Source of the DNA: Isoetes taiwanensis
Lineage: Eukaryota; Streptophyta; Lycopodiopsida; Isoetales; Isoetaceae
DNA: 64,000 nt
Assembly (NCBI GenBank): GCA_021234155.1
Contig: JAJEKV010000008.1
Span: 12,752,448-12,816,447, forward strand
Direction of reading: 5' to 3'
Numbering within the stretch: the stretch's first letter is position 1; the number at the start of each line of letters is the position of its first letter. This document shows, piece after piece, positions 1 through 13,299 of this stretch. The notes under the pieces are model-generated. The model was not told the origin of the DNA. It ran no database searches and was given only the letters and a program-made list of their open reading frames with translations. Both the position numbers and the translations under genes were made by a program.

Positions 1-1127
<1,127 letters not shown>

Positions 1128-2313
1128 ATGTCTAAGGCAACCAGATCTGCTCTGCCTTCAAGCAGCAAACCCTTTGTGCCTCCTCGCATTGAAAAATGGC
1201 TCCAAGGAAGGCGGAAGATGACAGGCAAATTTCAATGAGCGTGAGCTTGGAATCAAATTCGAGCCTATTGATCTTGCTCCTCCACCAAAGGAAAAGAGAT
1301 GCAAACGAGTTCTCAGCGAAATCCAAGCACCTCCCAGTACTGTGAGTGATTCTCATCAGCCCGATAATTCAATGGCTATTGTTGTTCTTGGAAAAAGAAA
1401 ATTCCAAACAAATAGACACAAAGAATAGGAAGGCTCCAGTCCAATGAACAGATCAGGGTGTTTCCACTTTCCTGAATCTTCTAAATGAAATGAAAGTGGT
1501 TACCAATGGCGATCTGAATCTTTCTAATTCACAATGGAGAAATTCTTGTGAAATTGCAACCAATTGTAGATGGATTAGTGGAAGTCGAGGCAATTGAAGA
1601 ACAAATGGGATAAGCTACGAGGTGCAAAATTCAAGGATGAGAAGGAGGCTTCCGGTCAAAGCGGGTTCGAGAACCTTCAAGTTGGCAATGGTTTGATAGA
1701 ATGGAAGAAGTCAAATATGGAGTGACTTCTTATAACCCCATTCCAGGGGCTGGTGATGATGGGGAATTTGGGAATGAAGCCTTTGAGGTCATGGATTTGC
1801 ACACTAATTTTTCCTCGACAGTTTCTTTGAGGCAGCTTGGTTACGATCTTTGCTTTTTGATGACCCTTTTTGAGAGTAATTGAAGAGATTCCCAATGTCA
1901 ATGTCAACATTGACAATTCAGCTAGCCCAAGGGTTCATGAAATGCCAAACATTCGAACTCCACGAGAAACAACACGATTCCTCCTCCCCTAGATCCGAAA
2001 GATGCAATCAACCCGAGTTTGTGGAAAACCAGCAGTGCGTAAAGAAGTCCAGATTGCTTGATTGATGAAGATATTTTTGTTGGAATCTCACAAATGGCAA
2101 GCACTTTTGGAGATAGTCTGTATGAAAAAAACCGGATTTCATGAAGGAAGAATCGCAAAGAAGATGGAATTGGTTAGAGAATTGGAGACAATTTGATTCA
2201 ATAATTCTTTGAAGATTGCTGAATCTATGGCAGCAATGATCCAGAGCATATGTCAGATGACAAAGGACACACTTCTCGAAATTGCCAAATTGGCAGCCAA
2301 AAACAAAGAATAA
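1128..2313 (+). pseudogene. Unrecognised coding stretch, frame-broken
   Basis: Coding-like segments follow one another in shifting frames. The first starts at ATG 1128 and runs about 36 codons (contains PSSSKPFVPPRIEKWLQGRR). The next has a Lys/Arg-rich patch (PPPKEKRCKRVL). Near 1701-1880 comes an acidic stretch (GAGDDGEFGNEAFEVMDL). The last segment is a helical tail (KMELVRELETI, then IAESMAAMIQSICQMTKDTL) ending at TAA 2311. Composition and phase shifts suggest a single protein of roughly 350-390 residues broken by several 1-2 base indels and a stop. I do not recognise the family: a basic N-terminus, acidic middle and helical C-terminus suggest a nuclear protein, which is inference. It may be a decayed gene or one damaged by sequence error. 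Confidence 0.4.
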
Positions 2314-2454
2314 AGGTATGTTCACTTTCATACATTCTGTTATGCTTCACTTTTTGTTTCTTTTAGAACAGTCCCAAATTGGTTAATCTGTCTTATTATT
2401 CAATGATTGGTACGTTCATCTAGGCATGTAGATATCGTGAGGATAAAGCATTAA

Positions 2455-3004
2455 ATGGATCTTTTTCAATTTGCCCCATTTAAACGTCTCCTCCACCCTC
2501 AAGAATTCACACTATGGCCCCTGGTTTCCTCGTTCCTCTCTCGCCCCCCACCACATCGTCTTCCTCTTCATATTAACCACTCTGGCCCTATTGATTCATC
2601 CGAAGTCTCCCACGAGACTACAGATTCAGAGAACTACTACTCCGACCATGATTCTTGGCCAGAAACTTCTGTGGAAGAAGTTGAAGAAGAGTCTTCAACA
2701 TTCGTTCCCCATTGCGCATCCTCCTCAAGAATCTTTTTCGGCCCCTCCTCTTCCTTCCCCTCATGCAGATGAGGTTCAAGATTCTTCACCAACAATCGAA
2801 CCTGAAGTTGAGGATGTAGAAGTCGTTTCTCACTGTGGTCATCCATCGTTTCTCTATCCGCCGGTGATGAATTTTCTGGAGATGGGAGTGTTAATAGAAG
2901 CCGAGGTGTTGTCTTGGGCTGAAGCAGCTCCTTTAAAACAAAAAGCTCATGTAGAGTGCATTTACATCGAACATGCAGGGAAGTGGTGTGAACTTTGTTC
3001 TTGA
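2455..3004 (+). CDS. Unrecognised acidic/Ser-Pro-rich protein, probably one frameshift
   Basis: Two overlapping frames read like one protein. The frame starting at ATG 2455 is convincing up to about 2690 (HETTDSENYYSDHDSWPETS, then EEVEEESS). The frame of the 177-aa ORF beginning at 2471 is convincing from about 2720 to the stop at 3002 (PPLPSPHADEVQDSSPTIEP, then EVEDVEVVSHCGHPSFLYPP). A single indel near 2700 would join them. There is a long AT-rich 3' UTR and an AATAAA at 3438. Together with the 1128-2313 stretch it could be a later exon of the same gene, since AAGG|TATG and GT-type junctions lie between them. No family recognised. Confidence 0.35.
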
Positions 3005-3609
3005 AGAATGGAAGATCTCCTTGCCTCTTGAGCCTTTTTTTGTTTTGTTTTTATTTATGTGATGTCTTTTTTGTAAAGCAAAAAATATTTTGCTATGAAC
3101 AATCTCCTGTCAATCCCTTCAGCTATCAGCTGAAAAAAAATGTTTCCTTAATGATGTAACATGCTTCGATGCATACAAGAAATACAAGATGTTTTATTTT
3201 CGGAAAACCCTGTCACTTTGATGTCTCGGCTGTAGCATTGGATGTTTCTTTACTTGACATTATATCTATCTTTGATATTCACTTTCTGATTGTGACTGTT
3301 ACTGCAGAGCATAGAGTGCTGAGGACTACCTACGATTCTGGTTTTACTTGTTAGTTGGTTTTACCTCAGAAATTCTAAGCTGTAAAAGACAGGCCAATAT
3401 ATGTGGCCAATTTTTTTTGTACTGTAGTTTTACTTTGAATAAAATCTTTATTTCAACATTCAATTATTCTAGTAGAATCTTGAATTTCTTATTGATGACT
3501 TAATACTTGTCCAGAGAAGATGAAATCAATAATATTCGATGTCAAGAAAGAAAGAACAAATTTTCAGAAAAAATTGCTGACAGAACCATCAACTTTTACA
3601 ACAAAGACA
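3005..3609. other. Probable 3' UTR with AATAAA; left remnant of split Harbinger at 3564-3609
   Basis: AT-rich DNA after the stop at 3004, with a plant-type AATAAA at 3438-3443. The last 46 bases (3564-3609), read on the minus strand, carry on the C-terminal frame of the transposase remnant found at 16713-17860, on the other side of the LTR retrotransposon. Confidence 0.4.
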
Positions 3610-5155
3610 TGTGACCCCCCTACTCGAGATACGGTGCACTCACCGTATACAAACAGGAGTTCTTCCCCACACCAGCTCCATGCCGGTACAGGCCCTCCAC
3701 ATATCGCACCGTAACGAAGTCTCGGTGGGAAGAGTGAAGGTGTCATTCTACCCCGTCTCCTCGTGGCCTACCTAGCCGCGGAAGCGTAAACATACATGTC
3801 AAGAGCACATACATCAACATCCTGTGACCATCGAAGGATGGTCCCTCCTCATATCTGCATAGACAAAGATCAGCACATCACATAGGGGATTCTACCCAAG
3901 GCTCGGACTCAAAGGATGACCGGCGGCTTGGGTCTCCGTGAGTTCGCTAAGGGACGTAATTCATGGCAATGGATTTGGCCGCATAAGAACATGGCATAGG
4001 GTTGTCCACTCCATCCGCCCCTCTGTGCACACTTTGCGAGTAGGTTGAAAAGTGTCGGGACCTCGATCAGAGCTCCCGGATGCATAATGAAGGGCTATTC
4101 CCGGTCTCATCCTCCCGGGGCCCGATGGGGCAGGTAGGGATCACTCCCTCCGAGATCTACATGCTAACTCAAGGTGACTAGAGGGCCACCGCCGTGATTC
4201 GACCGAACCCACCGAAAGTGTACACCACTTCACGCGGGTGTCGAGCCCATGCCTTACCCGCCAAGACTGGTAAGCCATCAGACCTAGTCACAATGATCCC
4301 GGTGAGGCTTTACACACCGTGGGATCGTTCAAGAATCGGACATGAATCTCCTTCTTAGCCGGGCCTGGCCCCTTCACCCACAACCTGTGTGTGGCTCTTG
4401 TACACAAAATCTACAAAGTGTGCTAGAGAGGCTACTCTAGGAGCATTAACTACAAGCTTTAGGGCCTCTACCCCCTTCCCAATACAAGGAGTTCACGTAA
4501 ATACATCATCCAAATATATCATTGTAAGAGCTAAAGAACTAGATCTAATCATAGAGTTAGGTTCTTTAGTTAGTGTCCTAGATCTAAGATCTAGATATTA
4601 CTATGGGCAATTTAATAGTCTAAACCCACCGATTCTATGACTAGAAGACGGTTTAAGCTATTAAATTGACCAAATACCTGATCCTTGAGTGGCTTCCTCC
4701 CCGACCCGAGTTCAACCATCCCTGCCGAAATGATTAATCTGTGGAAACCGATGGCTAACCGCTTGGGGCGCGGGGGAGGCTGTTTTGGCTCCCAGGGCAG
4801 CCAAAACTGAGCTCTAAAACCCTAAGGATCTAAAAACTAGCAAGCTAGGGTTTTCCTACCCTAAATAGACATGGGGGTTTAGGCTAGGGTTTCCAATTAC
4901 CCAATTTGGCATGTGGGATAATTGGAAAGGCCCCACTTGCCTTTAGTGGCTAGGGTGGCAAAATATGCCAACATGGAAAGGTGTGCCCTCATTAATGTGC
5001 ACATGTGCACATTAATAATATATGAACACTCCTAGTAAGTTGCCCCCTAGGGCTACTTACCGGCTATCCGCTACGCATACGCCAATCAGGGGGCGGTACG
5101 CGTGACGTGGCAAAGACAATGTACGCCCCGGAGCGTATCGCGGCCGAACGCCACA
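3610..5155 (-). repeat. 3' LTR of the chromovirus (left copy)
   Basis: About 1546 bp, TGTGAC... to ...GCCACA on the plus strand. It aligns over its whole length with 15144-16712. Long blocks are identical (for example the ACTAGAGGGCCACCG block and the stretch ending in CAAATACCTGATCC). The differences cluster as short indels around CAG/CTG-like triplets. Confidence 0.95.
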
Positions 5156-5168
5156 TTCTCCCCACCTT
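5156..5168 (-). other. Polypurine tract next to the 3' LTR
   Basis: Read on the minus strand it is AAGGTGGGGAGAA immediately before the LTR start TGTGGCG, the expected plus-strand primer site. A second similar tract (CCAAGGTGGGGAGACC) lies about 40 bases further inside (about 5195-5212). Confidence 0.85.
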
Positions 5169-6026
5169 GAAATGATGTCGTCGCAAAGATCGTGGGTCTC
5201 CCCACCTTGGGATCTTCCTAACCCGCAACCCGCAATCAACGTGATGCCTACAATATAATCTTTATACATTTATCACGCATTACTCTAAGGTAATTATTTT
5301 TAGAACATTATTATGTCATTATATTATGAAATACTTATCAATTCATAACACCATTAACAAGTTATTCACTATCTTAAGTTAGACAAAATTTCAACATTTC
5401 ATATCTATAATTATTGTCCGAGGTATTCTTTCATTCCTTGCAACACATTCCAACAAAACTTGTGTTGTAAGTCTTCGTGACCTCTCGACCTCCTTGCCCT
5501 CCCGAGCGCTAATCGCCTCTGCGGTCGACACTCACGTTAGTACCGCTTTTAATTTTTTAATAAATTTTGGTTATATGGTGACCAACCCACCTATCTACAT
5601 GAATGCATGGCTAATCTCGGCCAGAGGAAGAGGATGAATCTTCCATAATGGCCGTGGAGATAGCGCCTATATGCCTATATGCCACTCATGCCTACACCTC
5701 TAGTTGCCCAGCGTGGAGGATATCCTTCTCGCGTGGGGGGCGTGAAGGATGGATTCCTCCTATCAAAACATATATGGGGCTAAAGGTGCTTTCCCTATCA
5801 ATGCATTCCTTAATGACCTCTTTTCTCTCGAGGTCGTCTACTTCCGTGGGACAGAAGTAGACTTTCTAATCTACCTTCCACTCGCCCAGCGGAAACGCCG
5901 GGTCATGCCTACATTGACATTACACACGCCCTAGAGATCACCGTAGTGGTCTCATCATCGGTAACAACGCATGCATCCATACCAAGCATGGGTTGCATCG
6001 CGAGATTAATCTATACAAGAATTAAC
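5169..6026. other. Untranslated 3' region of the chromovirus
   Basis: About 860 bp between the end of pol and the PPT, AT-rich with no frame. It includes an AT-rich block near 5260-5460 and no recognisable extra gene. Confidence 0.6.
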
Positions 6027-6330
6027 CTACACAAATCGACATGCCCGAGCCGATTTCTTGGAGATGACCTTGCCGCCCCATTGCTCCATAAATTGTGGGT
6101 ACCGCTTTACTAAATCTTTCTTAAGTACCCACGCATGCCTTTCCACTGGTAAGTGTTTCCACTTGACCAAATAATTGGAGGAATTCGGACCTCCTTGTCT
6201 TCTTAAAAGCTCTATCAAGAATCATTTTTCGAACTATTTCCAAATTTTGCTCCTCCGCCATTTCCAACAACGTTGGAGTGTCCAAGACTTCGTGCGGATT
6301 TGGAGTATGCTTCTTCAACAAACTCACGTG
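6027..6330 (-). pseudogene. Chromodomain at the C-terminus of pol
   Basis: Minus-strand frames show NLEIVRKMILDRAFKKTRRS followed, after a frame change, by NYLVKWKHLPVERHAWVLKK and DLVKRYPQFM. The YLVKWK core and the W about 11 residues later are the diagnostic chromodomain pattern of chromovirus integrases, which in this group directs insertion to particular chromatin. The domain is split by at least one indel. Confidence 0.9.
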
Positions 6331-6337
6331 GAAGACC

Positions 6338-7400
6338 TTATGGATCTTTAGGTGTGGCCGGCAATTCCAACTTGTAGGATTGATTACCTACTCTCTTGAT
6401 TATTTCAAGGGTCCAGCCCACCTTGGAGCAAGCTTCTTGCAATTCCCAATCCCGAGCTTCGCACCGCTTTACTTTGATCTTGAGCCAAACATCATCTCCA
6501 ACTTTGAACTCTCTTACCGCTCGATGCTTTGTCTCCAATGCTCTTTTTGTCGACTTCTTGTCGCTAGCAGATACCCTCGAACCTCTTCCACGAGCCGCCG
6601 ATATCGGCCAACATCTGCCGCGAAACTTCTACTTTTGACACGGGGTTGTGCCAAGTGTCCGAGTTAGGCAATCGATAGCCATAATTGATCATAAATGGCG
6701 ACATTCGGGACGATTCCCTCGCTTGGTGCTATTGTATGCAAACTCCACCAAGTGAATGAATTCTTCCCACATACTTTGCTTATTCCGCATATAGTTTCAG
6801 AGCATGTCTTCTAAGATCCCGTTGGTCCGCCTCCGTTTTGGCCATCCGTCCGAGGATGATACGCCGTGCTCATGGATAGCTTGGTCCGAATCGTCGCAAA
6901 GAGGTCTTGCCAAAAGGCACTCATGAACTTCGGATCTCGCTTTGAGATAATCTCCTTGGCATGCCATGAAGCCCGAAGATCTCTTTGGTGAAGAGCTTTG
7001 CTGTGATCCATAGTCAGATTCGTGGTCCCCGCAAGGCACAAAATGTGCCATCTTTGACAACTTGTCGACCACTACCATCAAGGCATCCTTGCCTCTCGGG
7101 CCGTTTTGGGAGTCCCGTGATGAAATCCATGCCGATACCTCCCACTTAGCGTTTGGCAATCGCTAATGGCTCTAATGCCCCCCGAATTAAGCCGCTCCGC
7201 CTTCGTCTGGCGGGGCATAGCCGACATTCCTTGATGTAGCGAAGCTATTTGCTTCTTCATTCCTGGCCAATAATAGCCGCCAAGACTTTGAAATATGTTT
7301 TCATGAATCCCGCATGGCGGCTATTGGGCTGCAGCGTGTCATGGAGGATCAACTTCCTTACACCGATGATTCGGGCACGACAACTTGTTCTTATGGTATA
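6338..7400 (-). pseudogene. Integrase of the chromovirus (zinc-binding, core, GPY/F regions)
   Basis: In minus-strand order: an HHCC-type region near 7190-7390 (YYWPGMKKQIAS then MPRQTKAE), a catalytic core at about 6800-7160 (MVVVDKLSKMAHFVPC; IISKRDPKFMSAFWQDLF; MSTAYHPRTDGQ), and the C-terminal region at 6338-6538 (AVREFKVGDDVWLKI...), which matches the GPY/F-type module. The STAYHPxTDGQ motif holds one of the conserved catalytic-core signatures. Several indels break the frame. Confidence 0.92.
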
Positions 7401-7569
7401 ACAAAGTTGCCTTCCTTCTTATAATGCTTGAAGGCCTCCCCCCGTTCTTTTATCTGCTCTAGCCTCCTTAGAGAGGCTTACCCATACTTCCCTCGAAATC
7501 CACATCCATTGGCAAGGACTCTTCAATCTTCTTACCAAAGTCGCCGGAGAGCTTTGAAATTGCGTTGCA

Positions 7570-8994
7570 ATGCACTCTAGTTGTCGTGGGTGCCTTGAAA
7601 GTTTATCCGCTACCACATTGAGCTTCCCCGCTTGTAGACTATATCAAAGTCATATTCTTCGAGGAACTCCATCCATCTCCGCCTCCGATTGAGGTGTGGT
7701 TGCGTGGAATACATATTGAGGCTCGATGGTCGGGATCCAATTGGAACTTCCTTCCCAAGAGATAGTGCCTCCATATTCTTAATGCCCCGACAACCGCAAG
7801 CAACTCCCCGATCGCGGCGTTGGGTATGGCCTCCTGGCGTCGCTCATCTTCCCCGAATCATACGCTACCACCACGTTCTTCTTGCATAAGCACCACACTG
7901 TAGCTATCTTACCGTGATCTGTTGCTACAAGCTTATCCTTCTCTCGTCCGGGGTTAAGTAGGGGCTGTTGTTAAAGCTTCCTTCAACAATTCAAACCCCT
8001 TTTTGGGCTTTCTTGTGCCAATGCTCTACCCAATCTTTCACCTTCTACGCCTCGTCGAGTGCGTTAATCGGGGCTGCTATCTTAGCAAAAGTTCTTTACG
8101 AACTCCTCAGTAGTACCCGCTAGACCGAGAAAACTTCTGACCTCGTGCACATTCTTCGGGCGCCGCCATTTGAATCACCGCTTCAATCTTGGCGGGTCCG
8201 CCGAGATGCCTTACGCCGGGCCGAGATCACATGACCAAGGTATTCCACCTTTCTCTTGCGGCGTGGCGGCACTTCGACAACTTGGCGCATAACCGTGTCT
8301 TCTCAACTTCTCTAGCACCCTTCTCAAGTGTTGCACGTGCTCTTCAAGGGATCTGCTATACACCAAAATGTCATCAAAGAAAACAATCACAAAGGTGTCC
8401 AGAACTCCTCAAGATATCGCTCATGAGCCTCATGAACGCTTGGGGCATTTGATAAGCCGAAAAGGCATCACCGCGGAACTCATAATGCCCATACAAGGCC
8501 CCCGGCGGTCTTGTGGATATCCTCCTCCTTTATCCTTATCTCGATGATAACCTGACCTTAAGTCAATTTTGAGAAGATCTTTGCTCCTTGAAGCTGATCC
8601 ATCAAGTCATCTCGATCTTTGAAGCGATACTTGTTCTTAATGGTGTGCTTATTCAACTGCCTATAGTCTATGCACATCCTCAAAGATCCATCCTTCTTCT
8701 TGACAAAAGAATGGGCGCCCAAACGGCAGACACTAGGTCTAATGAAACCTAGGTCGAAAGCAGCTCCCCTCAGAATCGCTTTTTAGTCTCCGGACAACTC
8801 CTGCGTTGTCATTCTATATGGAGCCTTGCTTGTGGGTTTTGTTCCCCGGTTCGAAGTGCTATCTCAAGACTCGACTCCCTATAAGGAGGGAGCCGCTTGA
8901 TCTCATCTCGAAAGAGATCGTGGAACTCCGTGATCAACTTAGCTATTTGCCTCAAGAACTTGTCGAGCATCTTGTCTTCTTTGCTTCCTTCCAA
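7570..8994 (-). pseudogene. Reverse transcriptase and RNase H of the chromovirus
   Basis: The RT N-terminus is at 8809-8994 (FHDLFRDEIKRLPPYRES). The core near 8560-8720 shows [20 protein letters not shown] followed by [15 protein letters not shown], typical Ty3 RT block 1-2 motifs. RNase H ends near 7570-7660 with YDFDIVYKRGKLNVVADKLS, matching the usual end of Ty3 RNase H. Frame breaks are dense. Where the expected residues are obvious, most of them can be explained by single bases gained or lost at CAG/CTG-like sites. Confidence 0.93.
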
Positions 8995-9029
8995 TTCCGC
9001 TCGCTAATCTCAAGCTTGAAGATGTATGC

Positions 9030-9540
9030 TACCCGCTCACTCTTGATGCACTTGAACAGCCGCTTAGAAGACATACACCGCATGATGGGAACAACTTCTT
9101 TACCCGTTATCTCAATGATCTTGCCGCCGGGTGTTGGGAAGGTCACCTTCCGCTTTCCACAATCAATAATGGCCCTCGCTGGTCCAAGGTACTCCATACC
9201 TATTATCAAGTCGCATTTGCCAATGCCCATTACCTCGCCCCATCCGGATCTTAATCCCGCAAGTCGATGTCAAAGTTGATTCTTTTACCCGGCCGCCCCG
9301 CTTTTTATCGCTTCCACTTGCTAAGACAACGGGCCTTGGCTTTGACTTTAATGGTTTCAACTTCAACATTTGAACCATTCTTGGAGATGCAAAGTTATGG
9401 CTACTTCCCCGAATCTATTAGGACTATAAATGACTTGGCCTTGGCCTTTCCCCATCGTGGAAATTACTTTATACCGGGCTCTCTGCTTGCTTTCAGATCT
9501 ATTGCGGCAAAGATATGACACTCACCCTGAATGTAGTCGC
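9030..9540 (-). pseudogene. Aspartic protease region of the chromovirus
   Basis: Frame 8952-9230 carries KCDLIIGMEYLGPARAIIDC and KRKVTFPTPGG, the typical segment after the catalytic Asp loop in Ty3 proteases (family pattern D-I/V-I-L-G-M-x-W/Y-L). The catalytic D-T/S-G itself is not readable and probably lies in the broken frames around 9300-9400. Confidence 0.7.
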
Positions 9541-10850
9541 GGGCCTCCTCGCCGCCGCCGCCACCAAAGTGTCCCAATCTCCCAACTCTGCTAGGCCAGA
9601 CTCATGACATATGGGCGCTTGGGCCGTTTCTATGGCCCGGCTGGAAACACTGAAGCAAAGCCGCTTATGCATGCCTCCGTCTCTTCTCCTGGGCATGGCT
9701 CGCAGAAAGGATCGCATCGACGCTTTGGAGTAGCTTGACCCTTCCCTGCTTGTCTTTGAAAGACACCCGCTTTTTCCCCGCCGCTTCCCTTGATTGCCAC
9801 TATATGGGGCTCTAGCTGGTCCTGGTCGGCCGTTTCTGCTGAAACCGTCTTTGCCGCTTTTTTTATCTTGGTAATGCCGCTGCCCTCGCCCACTATTCTG
9901 GAGGTCCTGCTCCTTGCAAACTTATTGCCTTGACTCCGCTTCTTCGATATCGTTCTTGGGTTTATTGCCCTTACAAGCTTATGGATCTCCTTATTCAGAC
10001 CTTCAATGTAGCTTTTCCACTGCGTGCTTCTTTCCTAACTTTGGCACATACAAATTTTTAGCCTCATAAATTCCTCTCAGGTATTTCTCATCTTGACTTG
10101 TTGCCTTGCCGCAACCTCGTGAGAACTGCCGCGATCATACCGACTTGTGCTCTCTTGGGACATAATGGGCTTTGAAGGCTTTAGCAAACTTCTTGAACCC
10201 TCAAGTAAGCATCCCCTCGCTTAAACCATGAGCCTTGGCATAGCCCTTTCCACCAAATGCGCATGCTTCCCTTCAGTTCATTGCCACCCTCGCTTTTATC
10301 CTTATCCTTCATACCATAGGCATTGCCAGATTCGCCATCTCGCTGCCAAGCCTCTGCTTCCATGCCCGACTTGTTCTCCCTGAGAATTGCTCGAGCTTCC
10401 CCGCCTTCCAAACATTTCCCAATGCACGAAGCCTACTTTCTTTCCGGGTAGCCTGAGGTTCTTGTGTCCTTTTGTCGTCCCCCTGTGGTTCCTCCCGCTT
10501 TCGTCCGCTCGCCTTTGTTCTGCTTCTTCTTCTTCCACTGAAACCGGTGGAAGCTTGAGCTTGAGGAGTCCGAGCTGGGGACCTTCTCTTGCTCCTCTTC
10601 TTGTCTCTACTTGTTCTCCGAAATGATGCTTGCAAGTAGCTTGAGCTGCTACCACCAACCCCGCGCCCTCGAAGCAGCGGCTAGCAAAGCCTTTATCTCC
10701 GCCGAGGTCCGCCCTCATTTGCGATATTTCCTCGGGGTCATTTGTCCAAATTCTTCAAAGTTGGTTTCTTTGGCGTGGCCCTCGGGGGTTTCGTTTCCTC
10801 TAAGAAGTTCCCGCGGTTTGTCGCTCTCCCAAGGCCAGCTCTAGCCGCAT
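9541..10850 (-). pseudogene. Gag region of the chromovirus
   Basis: Minus frames at 9630-10411 include ELKGSMRIWWKGLCQGSWFK, then a block around 10030-10200 reading QVGMIAAVLTRLRQGNKS, resembling the retrotrans_gag domain. A Lys/Arg-rich linker follows, and a Cys-rich remnant near 9690-9740 (RCDPFCEPCPGE) may be the broken zinc knuckle. The region at 10302-10718 is rich in Lys/Arg/Ser/Glu. Frame-broken throughout. Confidence 0.7.
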
Positions 10851-10989
10851 ACACAAGTGGTTCATATCTACATGGTTAGTTTTCCTTGCTTTCTTGCTTT
10901 ATTTATGTTTGTTGGCATGGTTGAGGGACACAAAATATATCACAAAACATTTATAGTGCAAGAGAATGTTATATTTATATTTTATATTA

Positions 10990-12560
10990 CACTAATACAA
11001 GAACTTGCAACCATCGCTAATCATTTCGTTGATGCCAGAAGATGGATTATCCTCCAGAACTTTTTTCACTTGGGCTGTTCCCACCGAATGGCCCAAGTTC
11101 CTAAGGACATTGGCCGGAGATCCACCCCGTAATGCTCTTGCTAAATCTTCTATTCTCGGGGTGGGAGGTATAAGCATTGCCACCGACGCCTTGCCCGCCC
11201 ACCAGAAGGTATGGCGAAGTCGAAGACGCCGAAAGTGCTACCGCTTCTTTTCACCGTGATTGCATACCGGTGTTAAGGGGTAACCGCGGCATGCCCGCCA
11301 ATCCCGAGAGTGCAATCAGCAACGATACTCCTTCCTCGCCTCCGGGGGTGAATTTATGTGGATAACCGCTATTCTTCCATCCATCGCCAGCGGCGGTGTA
11401 ATAGCGTAATGACCTGGCCGCTATGCGAGATGGGTCCCTACCACTCGGCAGATCCAGCCTGTGGTTCCGCTTCAAATCATCAACCTCCACCGTGGTGAGC
11501 TCCTCAGAGTCATTGATCAAGGTCGGCCTCCTCAGGTCGACCACCTCCGCCCTATCCCCGGGAGGTGCCGGGGACGAAGCTTGCCGTTAGGATGTTTGAG
11601 GTCGCATAACGGATCCCCATCTGCTCCTCGAGAGCAAGGGAACTCTTCCTCGATAGCAGTAGCTTGTTCTCAGCCTTGTTCCGCTTCCATGATCTGCCTC
11701 GATGTTGCTGTAGGGCTTGGATGTCGGAGGTAAACTCTCCGTGTAAGTGTCGGCTTCCCTTACTTGAGGGGAAGTCGACTCTCCCCGGACGACATGAAGT
11801 CGCCCAAGTCCGCTCTTCGGAGTTGGTGCAGCAACTCTTCGTGCCGGCATTCCTTTCCCCGCACTCCCGGAGGTTTTGAATGTCGCTTTAGGAGCGTAAA
11901 CTCCTCACCTTCGATTATAATGGGAGCTAGGCTTGTGATGCCTAACCCGGGGGGTGGCGCTGACTCAGAGAGTCCGCCGGCTTTTCAAGTCTTGCCACTC
12001 GCCCGCTTTGTCGCTGCTCCTCCGCTAGGTCGAAGCTCAACATCTTCTTCCTCCTCCTGATTCCTCGCTCATCCGAAGTCTTCTTCCTTCCCTTCCCCGC
12101 CCTGCTCAGACTGCGGTGAGGAGCCGTTGTTCCGGCCGCTACGGCTAATGGATCTACGCCCATGGGGAATGGAGGTTTCCCCACCCATGTTCTCTAAGAC
12201 GGCGGGTGAGAAAGATTGCCGTGGCAAGTGTTGAAAGAGAAGTACTTGGTCCCGCTGGACGCTAGGACCATTGGCTCGTGTGTGCGGCGCTTTGTTTGTG
12301 AGGTATTTGGCGCATGTTCGGGACATCGCCTAATGCCGTCAGCAGTAGGGACCGCCTAGGAACAAAATATCCTATACAAGGGGAGTTGCACTAGCTACCT
12401 GGTTCTACCCTAGCTTGAAACTCACCAGACTCTACTATAAGCCGGGTCTGCGGTAAGGTTGCTTGACGCCTACCTCCTTCCTGAAGATCCGAAGATTTGG
12501 TCGACGCCGGCCTCAAGAAAGATGAGCGCGGGCTACTGCACCATCTCCGAAATCGGTTGC
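10990..12560 (-). pseudogene. Uncharacterised coding stretch upstream of gag
   Basis: A minus-strand series of coding-like pieces begins at an ATG at 12560 (MATDFGDGAVARAHLS) and includes segments at 12069-12326, 11587-11850 and 11251-11544 (VDLRRPTLINDSEELTTVEV; YYTAAGDGWKNSGYPHKFTP), ending near 10992 (SSGINEMISDGCKFLY). It could be the N-terminal half of gag or a separate protein. About 130 bp of AT-rich DNA separates it from the clear gag region. A TATA-like CTATAAATAG lies about 120 bases upstream of its ATG on the same strand. Confidence 0.4.
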
Positions 12561-12677
12561 CATTGATTAATTGCGTAAGAGGGTAACAAACGGTTGCAAG
12601 AGCGCCAGTGGAGTTGGGAAATCGGGCTAGAAGGGCAGGAGCAGATTTGTAGGGTGCTATCTCGAGAAGTGAGGGGT

Positions 12678-12687
12678 CTATTTATAG
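12678..12687 (-). promoter_or_regulatory. TATA-like box inside the chromovirus (copy 1)
   Basis: CTATAAATAG on the minus strand, about 120 bases before the ATG at 12560. An identical 10-mer lies at 14575-14584 in the same relative position to another ORF. Confidence 0.4.
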
Positions 12688-12879
12688 AAAAGGGGAAAAC
12701 CCTAATTTTTGGATGACTTGAAAATTTCCTAGGATTGGGTGATTCTAACTTATCCGAGGTCAAAATAGGAGTTTGAGGACTATAGGAGATGCTTGAACAA
12801 GGCTAGGTTACCTAAAAGATGCTATGCAAGAGGGTTGAAGGTGACTTTAACAAGTCCCCCGTGAAGAATTGGTAAGAGG

Positions 12880-13155
12880 TCTCACGCCTTGCGCCGCTTC
12901 AATCCTAACTTTTTGTTTTGGCGACGAGGCGCGAAATGTGAGACATCAGTCCCATTTTGATTAAAGGTGTCCAATTTGGGTAAACTAATGGTGTAAGGGT
13001 GATGGGCTCATCAAATTAGGCGTAATCGACCCCTTTATTTGGTCGATTTGAGGAGCTGTTTTGGTCAAGTTTGGGCGAGGTCTCACAGCCTTGCCTCGCC
13101 TCAATCCTAACTTTTTTTTGTTTCATGACGAGGCGCGAAATGTGGAGACATCATG
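12880..13155 (-). repeat. Direct repeat in the chromovirus leader
   Basis: Two about 75-bp copies (about 12880-12949 and 13081-13153) share TCTCACxxCCTTGC...CAATCCTAACTTTTTG...GACGAGGCGCGAAATGTG and AGACATCA. Two shorter, more diverged relatives (about 14707-14748 and 14889-14934) keep the GCCGAAATxxGTGAGA core. The surrounding 12690-13300 has no frame. Confidence 0.75.
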
Positions 13156-13299
13156 TCTCTCGCTCCCCAAATGTCCTATTTTTCTCTGAGATAAAAGCTA
13201 AAACTTATTAATTTGCTCTAATTACTCAAGTTTATGTCATCAAAGTAGACAAAATTGCTCTATATTACAAAATTTTTAATTATTTACAATAAAAGTTTC

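Noticed and set aside
6278-6667. 129-codon plus-strand ORF
   Set aside because: Antisense to the chromodomain and integrase C-terminus of the retrotransposon.
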